Source: Kineococcus sp. NBC_00420 (GTDB lineage Bacteria; Actinomycetota; Actinomycetes; Actinomycetales; Kineococcaceae). From it: a DNA stretch of 64,000 bases. A program made the translations under genes and the position numbers. The stretch lies in contig NZ_CP107930.1 in assembly GCF_036021035.1 (NCBI RefSeq), forward strand, positions 2,356,001 to 2,420,000. Direction: 5' to 3'. Positions within the stretch are counted from its first letter, which is position 1. Every line of letters begins with the position of its first letter. Below the pieces are notes generated by a model that did no database searches, had not been told where the DNA came from, and worked only from the letters and a program-made list of their open reading frames with translations. Positions 34,547 to 43,632 of the stretch are shown piece after piece.

Positions 34547-35758
34547 TCAGGCCTCGGCGCGGCGGCGGGTCCACGCGAGCGAGGTGGACACCAGGCTCAG
34601 GACCGCGAGGGCGGCGACGCCCACGAGCACCGCCTCGGGGTTCCAGACCTGCGCGAGGGCCTGGATCACCACCGGAGCCGCGAACCCCACGTAGGTCAGG
34701 GCGTAGAACACGGCTGTCGCCACCGCCGCGTGCTGGTCCGGCGCGAGGGCCTGGACCAGTCGGAGCCCGCTGACCAGGAGCAGGCCGTAGGCGGAGCCGA
34801 GGACCACCGCCGTGGCGACCAGCAGGGCCACCGACCCGGTCGCGACCGTGACGGTGGCGACCAGCATGCCCACGACCACCGCGAGGACCCCGACCCGGAA
34901 CGGCGTGGCGGGAGATCGTCGCTCGAGACGTTGCGCCAGCGGCTGGACGAGGATGCCCGCGCCGAGCGTCGTGGCGGCGATCACCCCGCTGCCGACCGCA
35001 CCGTAGCCACCGAGCGGCACCAGGACGGGTAGTGCCGCCAGGGCCGTGGTCGCGGCCCCGAACACCCACGGTGCGGTGGTGACGATGGCGAACAAGAACA
35101 GCCGCCCGCCCAGCACGGTGCGCAGACCGGGTCCGGGGATCGTGCCGGCGCTCGGTCGGGCGGCCGGCGGTTCCGGCGTTCCGCGCAGCGCCAGCAGGGC
35201 CGCCCCGACGAGCACCACGTGGAGCAGGTAGGCCACGGGGCGGGGCGCCGGGAACCACTGGACGACGATCCCGGAGACGAGCGGCCCCAGGGCGAACCCA
35301 CCGGTGAGCGCGCTCGCGGCCCGGCGGGCACCGGCGGCCCCGGAGCCCGCGTCGTCGGAGAGCCGCCGGATCCAGGCGGTGGCCGGGGCCAGTGCGGCAC
35401 CGGCGCTGACCCCGACCAGCACCCGGCCGGCGAGGATGCCGGCGAAGTCGTTGCCGGACAGGAGGATCACCAGGGTTCCCACGGCGGACAGGACGAGTCC
35501 GGAACCCAGCACGGCCCGTCGTCCCCACCGGTCGGAGAGCCGGGCCAGCACCAGCAACGCCGGGATCAGCCCCAGCGCGTAGGCGCCGTACAGCGTGGTC
35601 ACCTGCACCTGGCTCAGATCGCCCCGGTAGGTCTGGAGCAGGGAGGCGAACATGTTCGCGCCCCAGGCGACGACCAGCGCCCCGAACGCGGGGCGCCGCC
35701 AGGCACCCGGCCCGAGCGGCTGGACGGCGGTCGAGGAACCGGGCGTGTCGAGGGTCAC
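34547..35758 (-). CDS. MFS transporter
   Basis: This 403-residue membrane protein has 12 predicted helices. Motif A is LARLSDRWGRRAVLGSGL, and the helix 5 region (GALAPATAWIRRL) is typical of drug exporters. A GTG at 35758 opens the family N-terminus. It is divergent from a PfpI gene, and three copies of ACTAGAC or its complement lie between the two starts, so an efflux role under TetR-type control is likely. Two genes for modifying enzymes (methyltransferase, kinase) follow it. Confidence 0.82.
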   Translation of the reverse strand: MTLDTPGSSTAVQPLGPGAWRRPAFGALVVAWGANMFASLLQTYRGDLSQVQVTTLYGAYALGLIPALLVLARLSDRWGRRAVLGSGLVLSAVGTLVILLSGNDFAGILAGRVLVGVSAGAALAPATAWIRRLSDDAGSGAAGARRAASALTGGFALGPLVSGIVVQWFPAPRPVAYLLHVVLVGAALLALRGTPEPPAARPSAGTIPGPGLRTVLGGRLFLFAIVTTAPWVFGAATTALAALPVLVPLGGYGAVGSGVIAATTLGAGILVQPLAQRLERRSPATPFRVGVLAVVVGMLVATVTVATGSVALLVATAVVLGSAYGLLLVSGLRLVQALAPDQHAAVATAVFYALTYVGFAAPVVIQALAQVWNPEAVLVGVAALAVLSLVSTSLAWTRRRAEA

Positions 35759-35767
35759 GACGACGAG

Positions 35768-35796
35768 ACTAGACGCGACTAGACCGGTCGTCTAGT
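35768..35796. promoter_or_regulatory. ACTAGAC operator cluster between the MFS and PfpI genes
   Basis: Two direct copies of ACTAGAC (35768-35774 and 35778-35784) are followed by the inverted copy GTCTAGT (35790-35796). The second and third form a 7-5-7 palindrome. This lies 10-38 bp upstream of the MFS start and 60-88 bp upstream of the PfpI start. The form suits a TetR-family dimer controlling both genes; no such regulator is encoded beside it. Confidence 0.65.
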
Positions 35797-35855
35797 GTTC
35801 CCACCACCGCCGGACCACCGGCCGTACCCACCAAACCCAGCGAGGCGCACTCCCC

Positions 35856-36536
35856 ATGAAGGTCCTGATCGTCCTGACCTCCCACGACCAGCTCGGCGAC
35901 ACCGGCCGCACGACCGGCTTCTGGCTGGAGGAACTCGCCGCGCCGTACTACGGGCTGAAGGAAGCCGGCGCGGAACTCACGCTCGCCTCCCCCAAGGGCG
36001 GCCGGCCCCCGCTGGACCCCAAGAGCAACGAACCGGACTCCCAGACCGAGCTGACCCGCCGCTTCGAGAACGACCCCGAGGCGCTCGCCGCGCTCGCCTC
36101 CACCGAGGTCCTGTCCACCGTCGACGCGGCCGACTTCGACGCCGTGTTCTACCCCGGCGGCCACGGGCCGCTGTGGGACCTCGCGGAGGACCAGCACTCG
36201 ATCAGCCTGATCCAGGACTTCCTGCGGGCCGGCAAGCCCACCGCACTGGTCTGTCACGCACCGGGCGTGCTGCGCCACGTGGTGGACGAGGACGGGACCC
36301 CGGTCGTGAAGGGCAAGCGGGTCACCGGTTTCACCAACTCGGAGGAAGAGGGCGTCGGCCTCACCGACGTCGTGCCGTTCCTGGTCGAGGACGAACTCGT
36401 CGCCCTCGGTGGCGACTACTCCAAGGGCGCCGACTGGGGCTCCTACGTGCTCGAGGACGGGGTGCTGATCACCGGTCAGAACCCGGGGTCGTCCGCTGCC
36501 GCGGCGGACCTGCTGGTGCAGGCGCTGAAGCAGTAG
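35856..36536 (+). CDS. type 1 glutamine amidotransferase-like (DJ-1/PfpI, Hsp31-like) protein
   Basis: This 226-residue protein has the nucleophile C133-H134 in ALVCHAPGVL, the conserved glutamate at 25-26 (FWLEELAAPYY) and YPGGHGPLWDL, as in Hsp31/glyoxalase III and related chaperone-like DJ-1 proteins. It probably detoxifies methylglyoxal or acts as a stress deglycase/chaperone. It is divergent from the MFS gene across a shared operator cluster. Its last 68 bp overlap the tail of the minus-strand monooxygenase gene. Confidence 0.87.
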   Translation: MKVLIVLTSHDQLGDTGRTTGFWLEELAAPYYGLKEAGAELTLASPKGGRPPLDPKSNEPDSQTELTRRFENDPEALAALASTEVLSTVDAADFDAVFYPGGHGPLWDLAEDQHSISLIQDFLRAGKPTALVCHAPGVLRHVVDEDGTPVVKGKRVTGFTNSEEEGVGLTDVVPFLVEDELVALGGDYSKGADWGSYVLEDGVLITGQNPGSSAAAADLLVQALKQ

Positions 36537-37944
36537 TCCGTGCGGGTTCGGCCCCTCCCGGTCTCGCTCGACGGGACGCTCCCGGGTGATCGGCGGCGAG
36601 GTGGGCCGAACCCCGACCGGACAACTGTTCCCGCAGGGTTCCCGTCGTGGGGACCTGGGGCAGACGACCGCGCTCGCGCAGGACCGGCACGACGAGTTCC
36701 ACGAAGTCCTCGACGTCGCGCGGCGCGAAGACCGGCTCCAGCATGAACCCGTCGAGGTCGGTGGCGTCCAGGATCCGTTCGAGCCCGTCGGCGACCTCCA
36801 CGGGGTCCCCGGTGATCGCGAAACCCCGTGTCCCGCGGCCGCGCAGGGCGTCGAGCACCTCGCGGACGGTCTTCGCGGGTTCGCCGTCACCACCGGTGAA
36901 CCGGGTGATGTTCGTCTGACCGGTCTGGCCCGCCGCTCCCCGACCGAGGACCTGCTCGAGGGTTCCGTCCGGGTCCAGCGAGAGCAGGTCGATGCCGGTG
37001 TTGTGCGAGTAGAGCGCGGCGACGATCTCGTCCGACTGCAACGCCTCGAACTCGCGGCGTCGGGCGACCGCCTCCGCGTGGGTGGGGGCGACCACGACGG
37101 TGACCCCGATGATCGTGGTGACCGACTGCGGATCCCGCCCGTGGGCGGCGACCTCGGCCCGGATGTCGGCGACGGCCTGCGCGGTGGCGTCCATCGTGGT
37201 GGCCTGCACGAACACCGCCTCGGCGTTGCGGGCCGCGAAGGCCCGTCCGCGCTCCGACGTCCCCGCCTGGAACAGCACGGGTGTCCGCTGGGGTGAGGGC
37301 GGGGAGGCGAAGTAGCCGGAGGACCGGAACCAACGGCCCGCGAACGACACCCGGTGGATCTTGGCCGGGTCGGCGTAGAGCCCGGCCGCACGGTCCACGA
37401 CCAGGGCGTCGTCCTCCCAGCTTCCCTCCCAGAGGTTCAGGGCGGTGTCGACGTACTCGTCGGCCATCGCGTACCGCTCGTCGTGCAGGACCATCTCGTC
37501 GTGCCCGAAGAGTTCGGCGACGACGTCCTGCGCCGATCCCGTGACGATGTTCCAGCCGATGCGGCCCTCGGTGAAGTGGTCGAGCGTGGCGAAACGCCGA
37601 GCGGTCTGCACGGGGTGGTCGAGGCCGGTCGGGGAGGTGACGACGAACCCGAGGCGTTCCGTCTCCCGCGCCAACGCCGTGACGACGACCGCCGGGTCCA
37701 GGGTCGGGAAGTTGATGCCCCGGGCCGCCGCCGTCTCCGCCAGTTCGCCGTCGGCGGTCGGGTAGCCGAAGGTGTCGGCCAGGAACAGGAAGGTGAAACC
37801 CGCCCGGTCGATGACCTGGGCGAGGTGCACCCAGTGCTCGAGCGAGGTGAAGTTCGCACCGGCCGAGCGGGGGTGGGGCCAGCTGAGCGTCCCGCCGACC
37901 TGGGGACCGAGGACTTCGAAGACTCCGAGGTGCATCTGCTTCAC
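36469..37944 (-). CDS. LLM flavin-dependent monooxygenase (NtaA/SnaA/DszA type)
   Basis: This 491-residue protein matches the NtaA/SnaA/DszA group of FMNH2-dependent monooxygenases: FEVLGPQVGGTLSWPHP, FLADTFGYP, RFATLDHFTEGRIGWNIVTG, FQAGTSERGRAFAARNAEAVF and DGFMLEPVFAPRDVEDFVELVVPVLRERG. These open or desulfurise organosulfur or aminopolycarboxylate compounds. It needs a flavin reductase partner, and none is adjacent. The family normally ends about 30 residues after PVLRERGRLPQ; here a low-complexity Pro/Ala/Arg tail continues over the end of the PfpI gene, perhaps because a stop was lost. Confidence 0.85.
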   Translation of the reverse strand: MKQMHLGVFEVLGPQVGGTLSWPHPRSAGANFTSLEHWVHLAQVIDRAGFTFLFLADTFGYPTADGELAETAAARGINFPTLDPAVVVTALARETERLGFVVTSPTGLDHPVQTARRFATLDHFTEGRIGWNIVTGSAQDVVAELFGHDEMVLHDERYAMADEYVDTALNLWEGSWEDDALVVDRAAGLYADPAKIHRVSFAGRWFRSSGYFASPPSPQRTPVLFQAGTSERGRAFAARNAEAVFVQATTMDATAQAVADIRAEVAAHGRDPQSVTTIIGVTVVVAPTHAEAVARRREFEALQSDEIVAALYSHNTGIDLLSLDPDGTLEQVLGRGAAGQTGQTNITRFTGGDGEPAKTVREVLDALRGRGTRGFAITGDPVEVADGLERILDATDLDGFMLEPVFAPRDVEDFVELVVPVLRERGRLPQVPTTGTLREQLSGRGSAHLAADHPGASRRARPGGAEPARTTASAPAPAGPPRQRTTPGSDR

Positions 37945-38054
37945 GACACGACTGCGCTTTCAGGAGAGGACGTCTCACCTGCGCCGCGCAGGCCGTGCAC
38001 CCGCCGGTCGGTGGGTCGTGAGGTGGAGCGGGGTGAGTGGAACACACCGGACCT

Positions 38055-38079
38055 CGACCGGGCAAGACTCCCCCGGTCG
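38055..38079. terminator. GC-rich hairpin downstream of the SQR-like gene
   Basis: CGACCGGG pairs with CCCGGTCG eight to nine bases away, just past the stop of the minus-strand flavoprotein gene at 38090. There is no U-run, so it is at most a Rho-independent-like structure of the GC-rich actinobacterial type. Confidence 0.4.
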
Positions 38080-38089
38080 GGTGGGCCGG

Positions 38090-39307
38090 TCAGACCTTGC
38101 CGCGCAGCAGACGGTGCCAGTACGTCTGCGGAAGCACGTAGCGGTCGAGCCACCACGCGGCCCGGCGCGGCGCGAACGGGTCCGGGAGCTTCAGCGGGCG
38201 CGGGCCCTTCCGGTCGGCCTGCACCAGCATCAGCCGGTCGCGGGCGGTCGTCACCGGCATGACGGTGTACCCGTCGTAGGAACGCAGCCGGCGTCCCCGG
38301 GCGGCCGCGGCGATGTTGTGGGCCACGACCGGGACCTGCTTGCGCAGGGCCCCGCCCGAGGACCGGGTGCCGATCGAGGCGGCGTCCCCGATGGCCCAGA
38401 CGTCCCCGAAGCGCTGGTGCCGCAGGGTCGCGGGGTCGACGTCGACGAGTCCGGCCGGGCCCGCGTCGCCGAGGCCGCTCTCGGTGATCCACTCCGGGGC
38501 GCGGTAGTGGGGCACGAGGTGGGCGTAGGCGACGTCGTCCACCCGCCGCGTCCCGGCCGGCGTGACGATGTCCACCGCACGCAGCACCGGGTCCACGGCC
38601 TGCACCCGCGAGCGACGGAGCACCGTGATGCCGTAGGACGCGAAGGCCACCTCGAGGTGCTCGTCGGCCCCGGCCACCCCCAGCGCCTGCTCCTCGGGGA
38701 TCACCAGGGTGACGTCGAGGTCGGCCAGCACGCCGCGGCGGCGCCAGTGGTCGCAGGCCATGAAGAGGGGTTTCAACGCCGTCGGCGCGCAGGGTGCGGG
38801 TTCCGGCGGCATCGAGAAGACGACCGGACCCGTGCGGATCCCCGTCAGCGCCGGCCACACCAGGGGGGCGGAACTCGGGACGTACGTCGATCCCGCCCAG
38901 CCGGAGCTGTAGGCGTCCTGCAGACCCGGGGTGGCCGCCCAGTCCTCACGCATGCCCGGGCAGAGCACGAGCGTGGTGTAGCCGATGCTCGCCCCCCGCC
39001 GGGTCCGCACCGTGCGGGTCTCGGCGTCGACCGACGCGACGGCGTCCTGCACCCACCGGCAGCCGTCCGGGACCACCGAGGCCATGGGCCGTTCCACGTC
39101 GGCCGGGGCGGCCTGACCCGCCCCGACGTAGTTCAACAACGGGCGGTAGCGGTGCACCGGGGACGGCTCGAGGACCACGACGTCCTGGGCACCGTCGCGC
39201 AGCAGCTTGGCGGCCAGCGAGATGCCCGCGTTGCCACCGCCGACGACGAGGACCTCCGCGTGGGTGACCGGATCGGTGGGGCGGGGAGCTCGACGGGGGG
39301 TGGTCAC
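38090..39307 (-). CDS. FAD-dependent oxidoreductase, sulfide:quinone oxidoreductase-like
   Basis: This 405-residue flavoprotein has the FAD-binding VLVVGGGNAGISLAAKL at 19-35, a second dinucleotide region around residue 155, and the FAD-tail segment DVWAIGDAAS. HRYRPLLNYVGAG and MPPEPAPCAPTALKPLFMACDHW match SQR-type enzymes, the C within APCAPTA corresponding to a redox cysteine. The C-terminal end is amphipathic (WWLDRYVLPQTYWHRLL), as expected for membrane attachment. It would oxidise sulfide or a related sulfur donor into the quinone pool. GTG start at 39307 after GGAAGGTGG. Confidence 0.82.
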   Translation of the reverse strand: MTTPRRAPRPTDPVTHAEVLVVGGGNAGISLAAKLLRDGAQDVVVLEPSPVHRYRPLLNYVGAGQAAPADVERPMASVVPDGCRWVQDAVASVDAETRTVRTRRGASIGYTTLVLCPGMREDWAATPGLQDAYSSGWAGSTYVPSSAPLVWPALTGIRTGPVVFSMPPEPAPCAPTALKPLFMACDHWRRRGVLADLDVTLVIPEEQALGVAGADEHLEVAFASYGITVLRRSRVQAVDPVLRAVDIVTPAGTRRVDDVAYAHLVPHYRAPEWITESGLGDAGPAGLVDVDPATLRHQRFGDVWAIGDAASIGTRSSGGALRKQVPVVAHNIAAAARGRRLRSYDGYTVMPVTTARDRLMLVQADRKGPRPLKLPDPFAPRRAAWWLDRYVLPQTYWHRLLRGKV

Positions 39308-39379
39308 GGGGCCACCTTCCGCGCCAGACGGTGAGCCCGCCAGTCGTGGGTCGTGGCCAGGGTCCGCCGGGCAGCGGAA

Positions 39380-39410
39380 CGCCCCGGCCCGCGGTGCGCG
39401 GGCCGGGGCG
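39380..39410. terminator. strong hairpin after katG
   Basis: A perfect 14-bp stem (CGCCCCGGCCCGCG with its complement) and a 3-base loop lie 44 bases past the katG stop and before the SQR-like gene. No U-run follows on the minus strand. It probably ends the furA-katG transcript. Confidence 0.65.
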
Positions 39411-39453
39411 TCCCCGATTTCCGGTGCCCTGGTTCAGAACTCCCGGGTGGTGC

Positions 39454-41670
39454 TCAGCGCAGGTCGAAGCGGTCGAGCTCCATGACCTTCTGCCACGCCG
39501 CGGCGAAGTGCCGGACGAACAGTTCCTGCGCGTCGTCGGCGGAGTAGACCTCCACGATGCCGCGCAGGATGGAGTTGGAGTTGAACACCAGGTCGACGGC
39601 GGTGGCCGTGCGGACGACGTCGCCGGCGGCGTCCAGGCCCTCGTAGACGCCCTCGGTGTCGGTGGCCGTCCGCCACTGCACGCCCAGGTCCAGGAGGTTG
39701 CGGAAGAAGTCCTGGGACAGGACGCCCGGGGTCTCGGTGAACACCCCGTGCTGCACGCCGCCGGTGTTCGCGCCCAGCACCCGGAGACCGCCGATGAGGA
39801 CGGTCATCTCGCGGGCGGTCAGCTCGAGCATCCCGGCGCGGTCCAGCAGCAGCGTCTCGGGGTGCAGCTTGCTCGACGGGTCGATCCAGTTGCGGAACCC
39901 GTCGGCCCGCGGCTCGAGCCAGCGGTAGTTCTCGACGTCCGTCTGCTCCTGGGTGGCGTCCGTGCGGCCGGGCGAGAACGGCACCGTGAGGGAGACGCCC
40001 GCGTCGAGCGCGGCCTTCTCCACCGCGGCGCTCCCGCCGAGGACGATCAGGTCGGCGAGGGAGACCTTCTTCCCCGTCGCCGCCTCGAACTCGTCCTTGA
40101 CGCGCTCGAGGACCGGCAGGACGTCGGCGACGCCCGCGTTGACGGCCCAGCCGAGCTGCGGTTCCAGACGCAGGCGTGCGCCGTTGGCGCCACCCCGCTT
40201 GTCGGTGCCGCGGAAGGACGCCGCCGCGGACCAGGCGGTGTGGACCAGTTGCGAGACGCTCAGCCCCGCGGCGAGCAGGCGCTGCTTGAGGTCGGCGACC
40301 TCCGCCTCACCCACGAGTTCGTGGTCGACGGCGGGGGTCGGGTCCTGCCAGACCAGTTCCTCGGCCGGGACGTCCGGCCCGAGGTAACGGCTGCGCGGGC
40401 CCATGTCGCGGTGCAGCAGCTTGAACCAGGCGCGGGCGTACTGGTCGGCGAAGTGCTCGGGGTTCTCGTAGAAGCGCTTGGAGATCTCGTGGTAGACGGG
40501 GTCCGCCATGAGCGCGAGGTCGCTGGTGAGCATCATCGGGGCGTTGCGCTTGCCCTCGATGTGCGCGTCCGGCACGAGGTCGCCCGCCGCGGGGTCCTTC
40601 GGCTTCCACTGCTTGGCCCCGGCAGGGCTCGTCGTGAGTTCCCACTCGTGGGAGAACATCGTCTCGAAGTAGGTGTTGTCCCACTGGGTCGGCGTGGGGG
40701 TCCACGCCCCTTCGAGACCGCTGGTGATGGCGTCCGCACCCTTGCCGGTGCCGAACTCGCTCTTCCAGCCCAGGCCGTTGCCGTGGACGGGGCAGCCCTC
40801 GGGTTCCACGCCGACCAGTTCGGGGTTCCCGGCGCCGTGGGTCTTGCCGAACGTGTGGCCGCCTGCGACGAGCGCGACGGTCTCCTCGTCGTTCATCCCC
40901 ATGCGCCCGAACGTCACGCGGATGTCGTGGGCCGAGCCCAGCGGGTCCGGCTGTCCCTTCGGGCCCTCGGGGTTCACGTAGATCAGGCCCATGGTGACCG
41001 CCGCCAGGTGACCCTCCTCGAGGTCCAGCGGGGTGTCGTCCTGGTAGCGCTCGTCGCCGAGCCAGGTGTCCTCGGGGCCCCAGAAGACCTCACCGGGCTG
41101 CCAGTTGTCGGCACGGCCGAAGGCGAAACCGAAGGTCTTCAGGCCCATGTCGTCGTGGGCCACGTTCCCGGCCAGGACCAGCAGGTCGGCCCAGGAGATC
41201 TTGCGGCCGTACTTCTGCTTGATCGACAGCAGGAGGCGACGCGCCTTGTCGAGGTTGGCGTTGTCGGGCCAGCTGTTCAGCGGTGCGAAGCGCTGCCCGC
41301 CCTCACCGCCACCACCGCGGCCGTCGGCGATGCGGTAGGTACCCGCGGCGTGCCAGGACATCCGGATGAACAGGGGGCCGTAGTGACCCCAGTCCGCCGG
41401 CCACCATTCCTGCGAGGTGTGCATGACCTCGACGAGATCGCGCTTGAGTTCCGCGACGTCGAGCTTGGCGAACTCGGCGGCGTAGTCGAAGTCCTCCCCC
41501 AGCGGGTCGGAGTCGCGCGACGGCTTGTTCAGCACGGACAGGTCGATCTGGTTCGGCCACCAGTCCTGCGCGGTGCGGGGCCGGCCGTTCGTGGCCGGCG
41601 TCGGCGACTTGATCGCCGGGTTCTCGCTCTCGCTGGTGGACTGGGACTGGGCCTTGTCGAGTTCGGTCAC
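39454..41670 (-). CDS. katG: catalase-peroxidase
   Basis: This bifunctional heme enzyme removes H2O2 and has 738 residues. Distal residues R103, W106 and H107 ([10 protein letters not shown]), Y231 (GLIYVNPEG) and M257 ([10 protein letters not shown]) form the Met-Tyr-Trp adduct needed for catalase activity, and H272 ([11 protein letters not shown]) is the heme ligand. The second, heme-free half follows after about residue 440. The frame is open upstream, but the GTG at 41670 overlaps the furA stop (GTGA) and gives the usual N-terminus. It is co-expressed with and probably repressed by FurA. Confidence 0.96.
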   Translation of the reverse strand: MTELDKAQSQSTSESENPAIKSPTPATNGRPRTAQDWWPNQIDLSVLNKPSRDSDPLGEDFDYAAEFAKLDVAELKRDLVEVMHTSQEWWPADWGHYGPLFIRMSWHAAGTYRIADGRGGGGEGGQRFAPLNSWPDNANLDKARRLLLSIKQKYGRKISWADLLVLAGNVAHDDMGLKTFGFAFGRADNWQPGEVFWGPEDTWLGDERYQDDTPLDLEEGHLAAVTMGLIYVNPEGPKGQPDPLGSAHDIRVTFGRMGMNDEETVALVAGGHTFGKTHGAGNPELVGVEPEGCPVHGNGLGWKSEFGTGKGADAITSGLEGAWTPTPTQWDNTYFETMFSHEWELTTSPAGAKQWKPKDPAAGDLVPDAHIEGKRNAPMMLTSDLALMADPVYHEISKRFYENPEHFADQYARAWFKLLHRDMGPRSRYLGPDVPAEELVWQDPTPAVDHELVGEAEVADLKQRLLAAGLSVSQLVHTAWSAAASFRGTDKRGGANGARLRLEPQLGWAVNAGVADVLPVLERVKDEFEAATGKKVSLADLIVLGGSAAVEKAALDAGVSLTVPFSPGRTDATQEQTDVENYRWLEPRADGFRNWIDPSSKLHPETLLLDRAGMLELTAREMTVLIGGLRVLGANTGGVQHGVFTETPGVLSQDFFRNLLDLGVQWRTATDTEGVYEGLDAAGDVVRTATAVDLVFNSNSILRGIVEVYSADDAQELFVRHFAAAWQKVMELDRFDLR

Positions 41671-42146
41671 GAAGTGCTTCTCTCTGCTGAGGGAACGGGT
41701 TCGGAGGAATCGGTGGAAGGGGCCGGGGTCGTCGCGCAGGACCGGCACCGGCCCCAGTAGATGACCTCGGCCTCGTCGACGTCGAAACCGTCGACGAGGG
41801 GTGGCGTGACGCACGGCGCCTGCTCGGTGGCGCAGTCGACGTCGGTGATGTCCCCGCACACCCGGCACACGAGGTGGTGGTGGTTGTCGTGCACCCGTGC
41901 CTCGTAGCGGGCCACGGAACCCTGTGGCTGGATGCGTCGCACCAGGCCGTTGTCGGTCAGGACCCGCAGCACGTCGTACACCGCCTGGTGCGAGACCCCG
42001 TCCACGCGGGACCGGGCGGCGCCGATGAGGGCCTCCGTGTCCGCGTGGGGCAGGGCGTGCACCGCGTCGAGGACGGCGAGGCGCGGCTGCGTCACCCGCA
42101 GGCCCGCGCCGCGCAGCACGCGCTCGAGCTCCTCGGTGGTGGGCAC
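41667..42146 (-). CDS. furA: Fur-family peroxide-responsive regulator
   Basis: This 159-residue metalloregulator has the winged-helix part [19 protein letters not shown] with [18 protein letters not shown] as recognition region, the metal-binding [20 protein letters not shown], and a second CxxC (CRSC) for structural zinc. In actinobacteria FurA (CatR) represses katG and senses peroxide through metal-catalysed oxidation. It lies directly before katG with overlapping codons. GTG start at 42146. Confidence 0.92.
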   Translation of the reverse strand: MPTTEELERVLRGAGLRVTQPRLAVLDAVHALPHADTEALIGAARSRVDGVSHQAVYDVLRVLTDNGLVRRIQPQGSVARYEARVHDNHHHLVCRVCGDITDVDCATEQAPCVTPPLVDGFDVDEAEVIYWGRCRSCATTPAPSTDSSEPVPSAERSTS

Positions 42147-42167
42147 ACGGCCATCCTGCCCGCCCAG

Positions 42168-42182
42168 CTTGAACGGGTCAAG
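42168..42182. promoter_or_regulatory. palindrome upstream of furA
   Basis: CTTGA-ACGGG-TCAAG is an inverted repeat 22 bp before the furA start, in the 162-bp region shared with a divergent TIM-barrel gene. It is a candidate FurA operator for autoregulation, placed where mycobacterial and streptomycete furA operators lie; the sequence is not identical to a consensus I can state. Confidence 0.45.
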
Positions 42183-42308
42183 AACGGGAGGGCTGGGAGT
42201 CCCCTGAGGGACCGCCGGGATCGCGAGCCCTGGGTACGCTCGATCCACCCTCGTGACCCCTCCCACTGCATCCCTCCCACGGCATCCCTCACGGCGAACG
42301 GAACCGAC

Positions 42309-43172
42309 ATGGCCGCACCCGAGCTGGTCGCCACGTGCTGGACGACCGCTGGGACCGCGCGTCCTCTCGACCCCTCCGAGGTCTCCCCCCTCACCCCGTT
42401 CGAACGCATCGACGCCGTCGCCGCCGGCGGGTGGGCCGGACTCGGCTTCGCCCACGAGGACCTCGAACTCATGAGGTCGACGACAGGTTTCGACCAGGTC
42501 GCGCAGTACGCCCGGGGGCGGGGGCTGCGTCACCTGGAGGTCGAACTGATCGCAGACTGGTGGCTGCCGGAGGAGGCCTGGCGCGAGCGCTGGGACCTCC
42601 TGCTCGAGGCCGCGAGCGCGTTCGGCTCCCCCTTCGTCAAGGCGGGAACCGCGTTCGGCGAACCTTGGAGCGACCTGTCCCCGCTCGTCGAACCGTTGCG
42701 GCGCCTGGCGGTCGAGGCGGCCGGCGTGGGCACCCGGGTGGCTCTCGAACCCCTGCCGTTCTCGAGGGTGGGTTCCCTGCCGGCCGGCGCGGACCTGGTC
42801 CGCGCGGTCGACCACCCCGCCGCCGGCCTCGCCGTCGACTTCTGGCACGTGTTCCGCGCGGGCACCCCACTGGCGGAACTGGGACGGAGCCTGACCCTGG
42901 AACAGGTGGCGGCCGTCGAACTGAGCGACGCGGACGCCGACCCGGTCGGCGACCTGTTCGAGGACACCCGCGATCGACGGCGCTACTGCGGGGAGGGCGT
43001 GCAGGACGTCACGGGGTTCATCCGCCTCCTCGAGGACCTCGGGTGGAACGGTCCGTGGGGGGTGGAGATCCTGTCCGACGAGCACCGCCGGAACGGGTTG
43101 ACCCTGGGTCTGGAGCGGGCCCGCGCCACGACGACCGCCTGCTTCGACCGGGCGCGCAGCACCTCCCCCTGA
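42309..43172 (+). CDS. sugar phosphate isomerase/epimerase-like TIM-barrel protein
   Basis: This 287-residue protein has the xylose isomerase-like TIM-barrel pattern: FERIDAVAAGGWAGLGFAHEDL, LRHLEVELIADWW with the first metal glutamate, VALEPLPFS, GLAVDFWHVFRAG, VAAVELSDAD and a final GPWGVEILSDEHRR. Metal ligands E, D/H and E of the family are present. The substrate is unknown; inositol or hydroxypyruvate-type sugars are common for relatives. ATG at 42309; it is divergent from furA. Confidence 0.82.
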   Translation: MAAPELVATCWTTAGTARPLDPSEVSPLTPFERIDAVAAGGWAGLGFAHEDLELMRSTTGFDQVAQYARGRGLRHLEVELIADWWLPEEAWRERWDLLLEAASAFGSPFVKAGTAFGEPWSDLSPLVEPLRRLAVEAAGVGTRVALEPLPFSRVGSLPAGADLVRAVDHPAAGLAVDFWHVFRAGTPLAELGRSLTLEQVAAVELSDADADPVGDLFEDTRDRRRYCGEGVQDVTGFIRLLEDLGWNGPWGVEILSDEHRRNGLTLGLERARATTTACFDRARSTSP

Positions 43173-43278
43173 CGACGGGCTGGCATCTCTCCGGATCGGC
43201 GAGCCGCAGTGGGGCGCCTGCCGGCGGTCTCACCGTCGTTGCACCACGGCCTGCAGCGGCGTGGCGGGAGCGGGTCGT

Positions 43279-43632
43279 TCAGAGCTGGGCGCGCAGGCCC
43301 TCGAGCCAGACGTCGGCGGTCTTCACCTGGGCGGCCATCTCGTCGCGGCGCTGCTGAGCCGTGTCGACGAAGGTGCGCAACCGCTCCCGGGCTTCCTCGT
43401 CGTCGGGGTGATCGCGCAGCGTGTCCGAGAGGGCGATGAACTGGCGCATGTCGTCCAGGGAGAAGCCCAGGGGTTTCAGCTGACGGATGAGGAGGAGGCG
43501 CTGGACGTCGGCTTCGGCGTACAGGCGGAAGTTGCCGGCACTGCGGACCGGGGTGAGCAGCCCCTCGTCGTCGTAGTGCCGCACCGTGCGGTGGGAGAGT
43601 TGCACCCGCTCGGTGACTTCCCCGATCTGCAT
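43279..43632 (-). CDS. MerR-family transcriptional regulator
   Basis: This 117-residue protein begins with the MerR helix-turn-helix MQIGEVTERVQLSHRTVRHYDDEGLL, wing residues RLYAEADVQRLLLIRQLKPLGFSLDDM, and a dimerisation helix; it lacks a sizeable effector domain and metal cysteines. The ATG at 43632 has GGGGG upstream; an ATG at 43686 would add 18 residues with no ribosome site. It converges on the TIM-barrel gene. An inverted repeat at 43948-43973 lies some 320 bp upstream and may be its operator. Confidence 0.8.
   Translation of the reverse strand: MQIGEVTERVQLSHRTVRHYDDEGLLTPVRSAGNFRLYAEADVQRLLLIRQLKPLGFSLDDMRQFIALSDTLRDHPDDEEARERLRTFVDTAQQRRDEMAAQVKTADVWLEGLRAQL

Noticed and set aside
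37955-37985. CAGGAGAGG-type sequence resembling a SAM-II/SAM riboswitch core
   Set aside because: It is on the strand opposite to the monooxygenase leader and the pairing elements of a riboswitch are absent.
41671-43085. Apparent fusion of further sequence to the front of furA and katG
   Set aside because: The long frames upstream are only open by base composition; the GTG starts with GTGA coupling give normal lengths.
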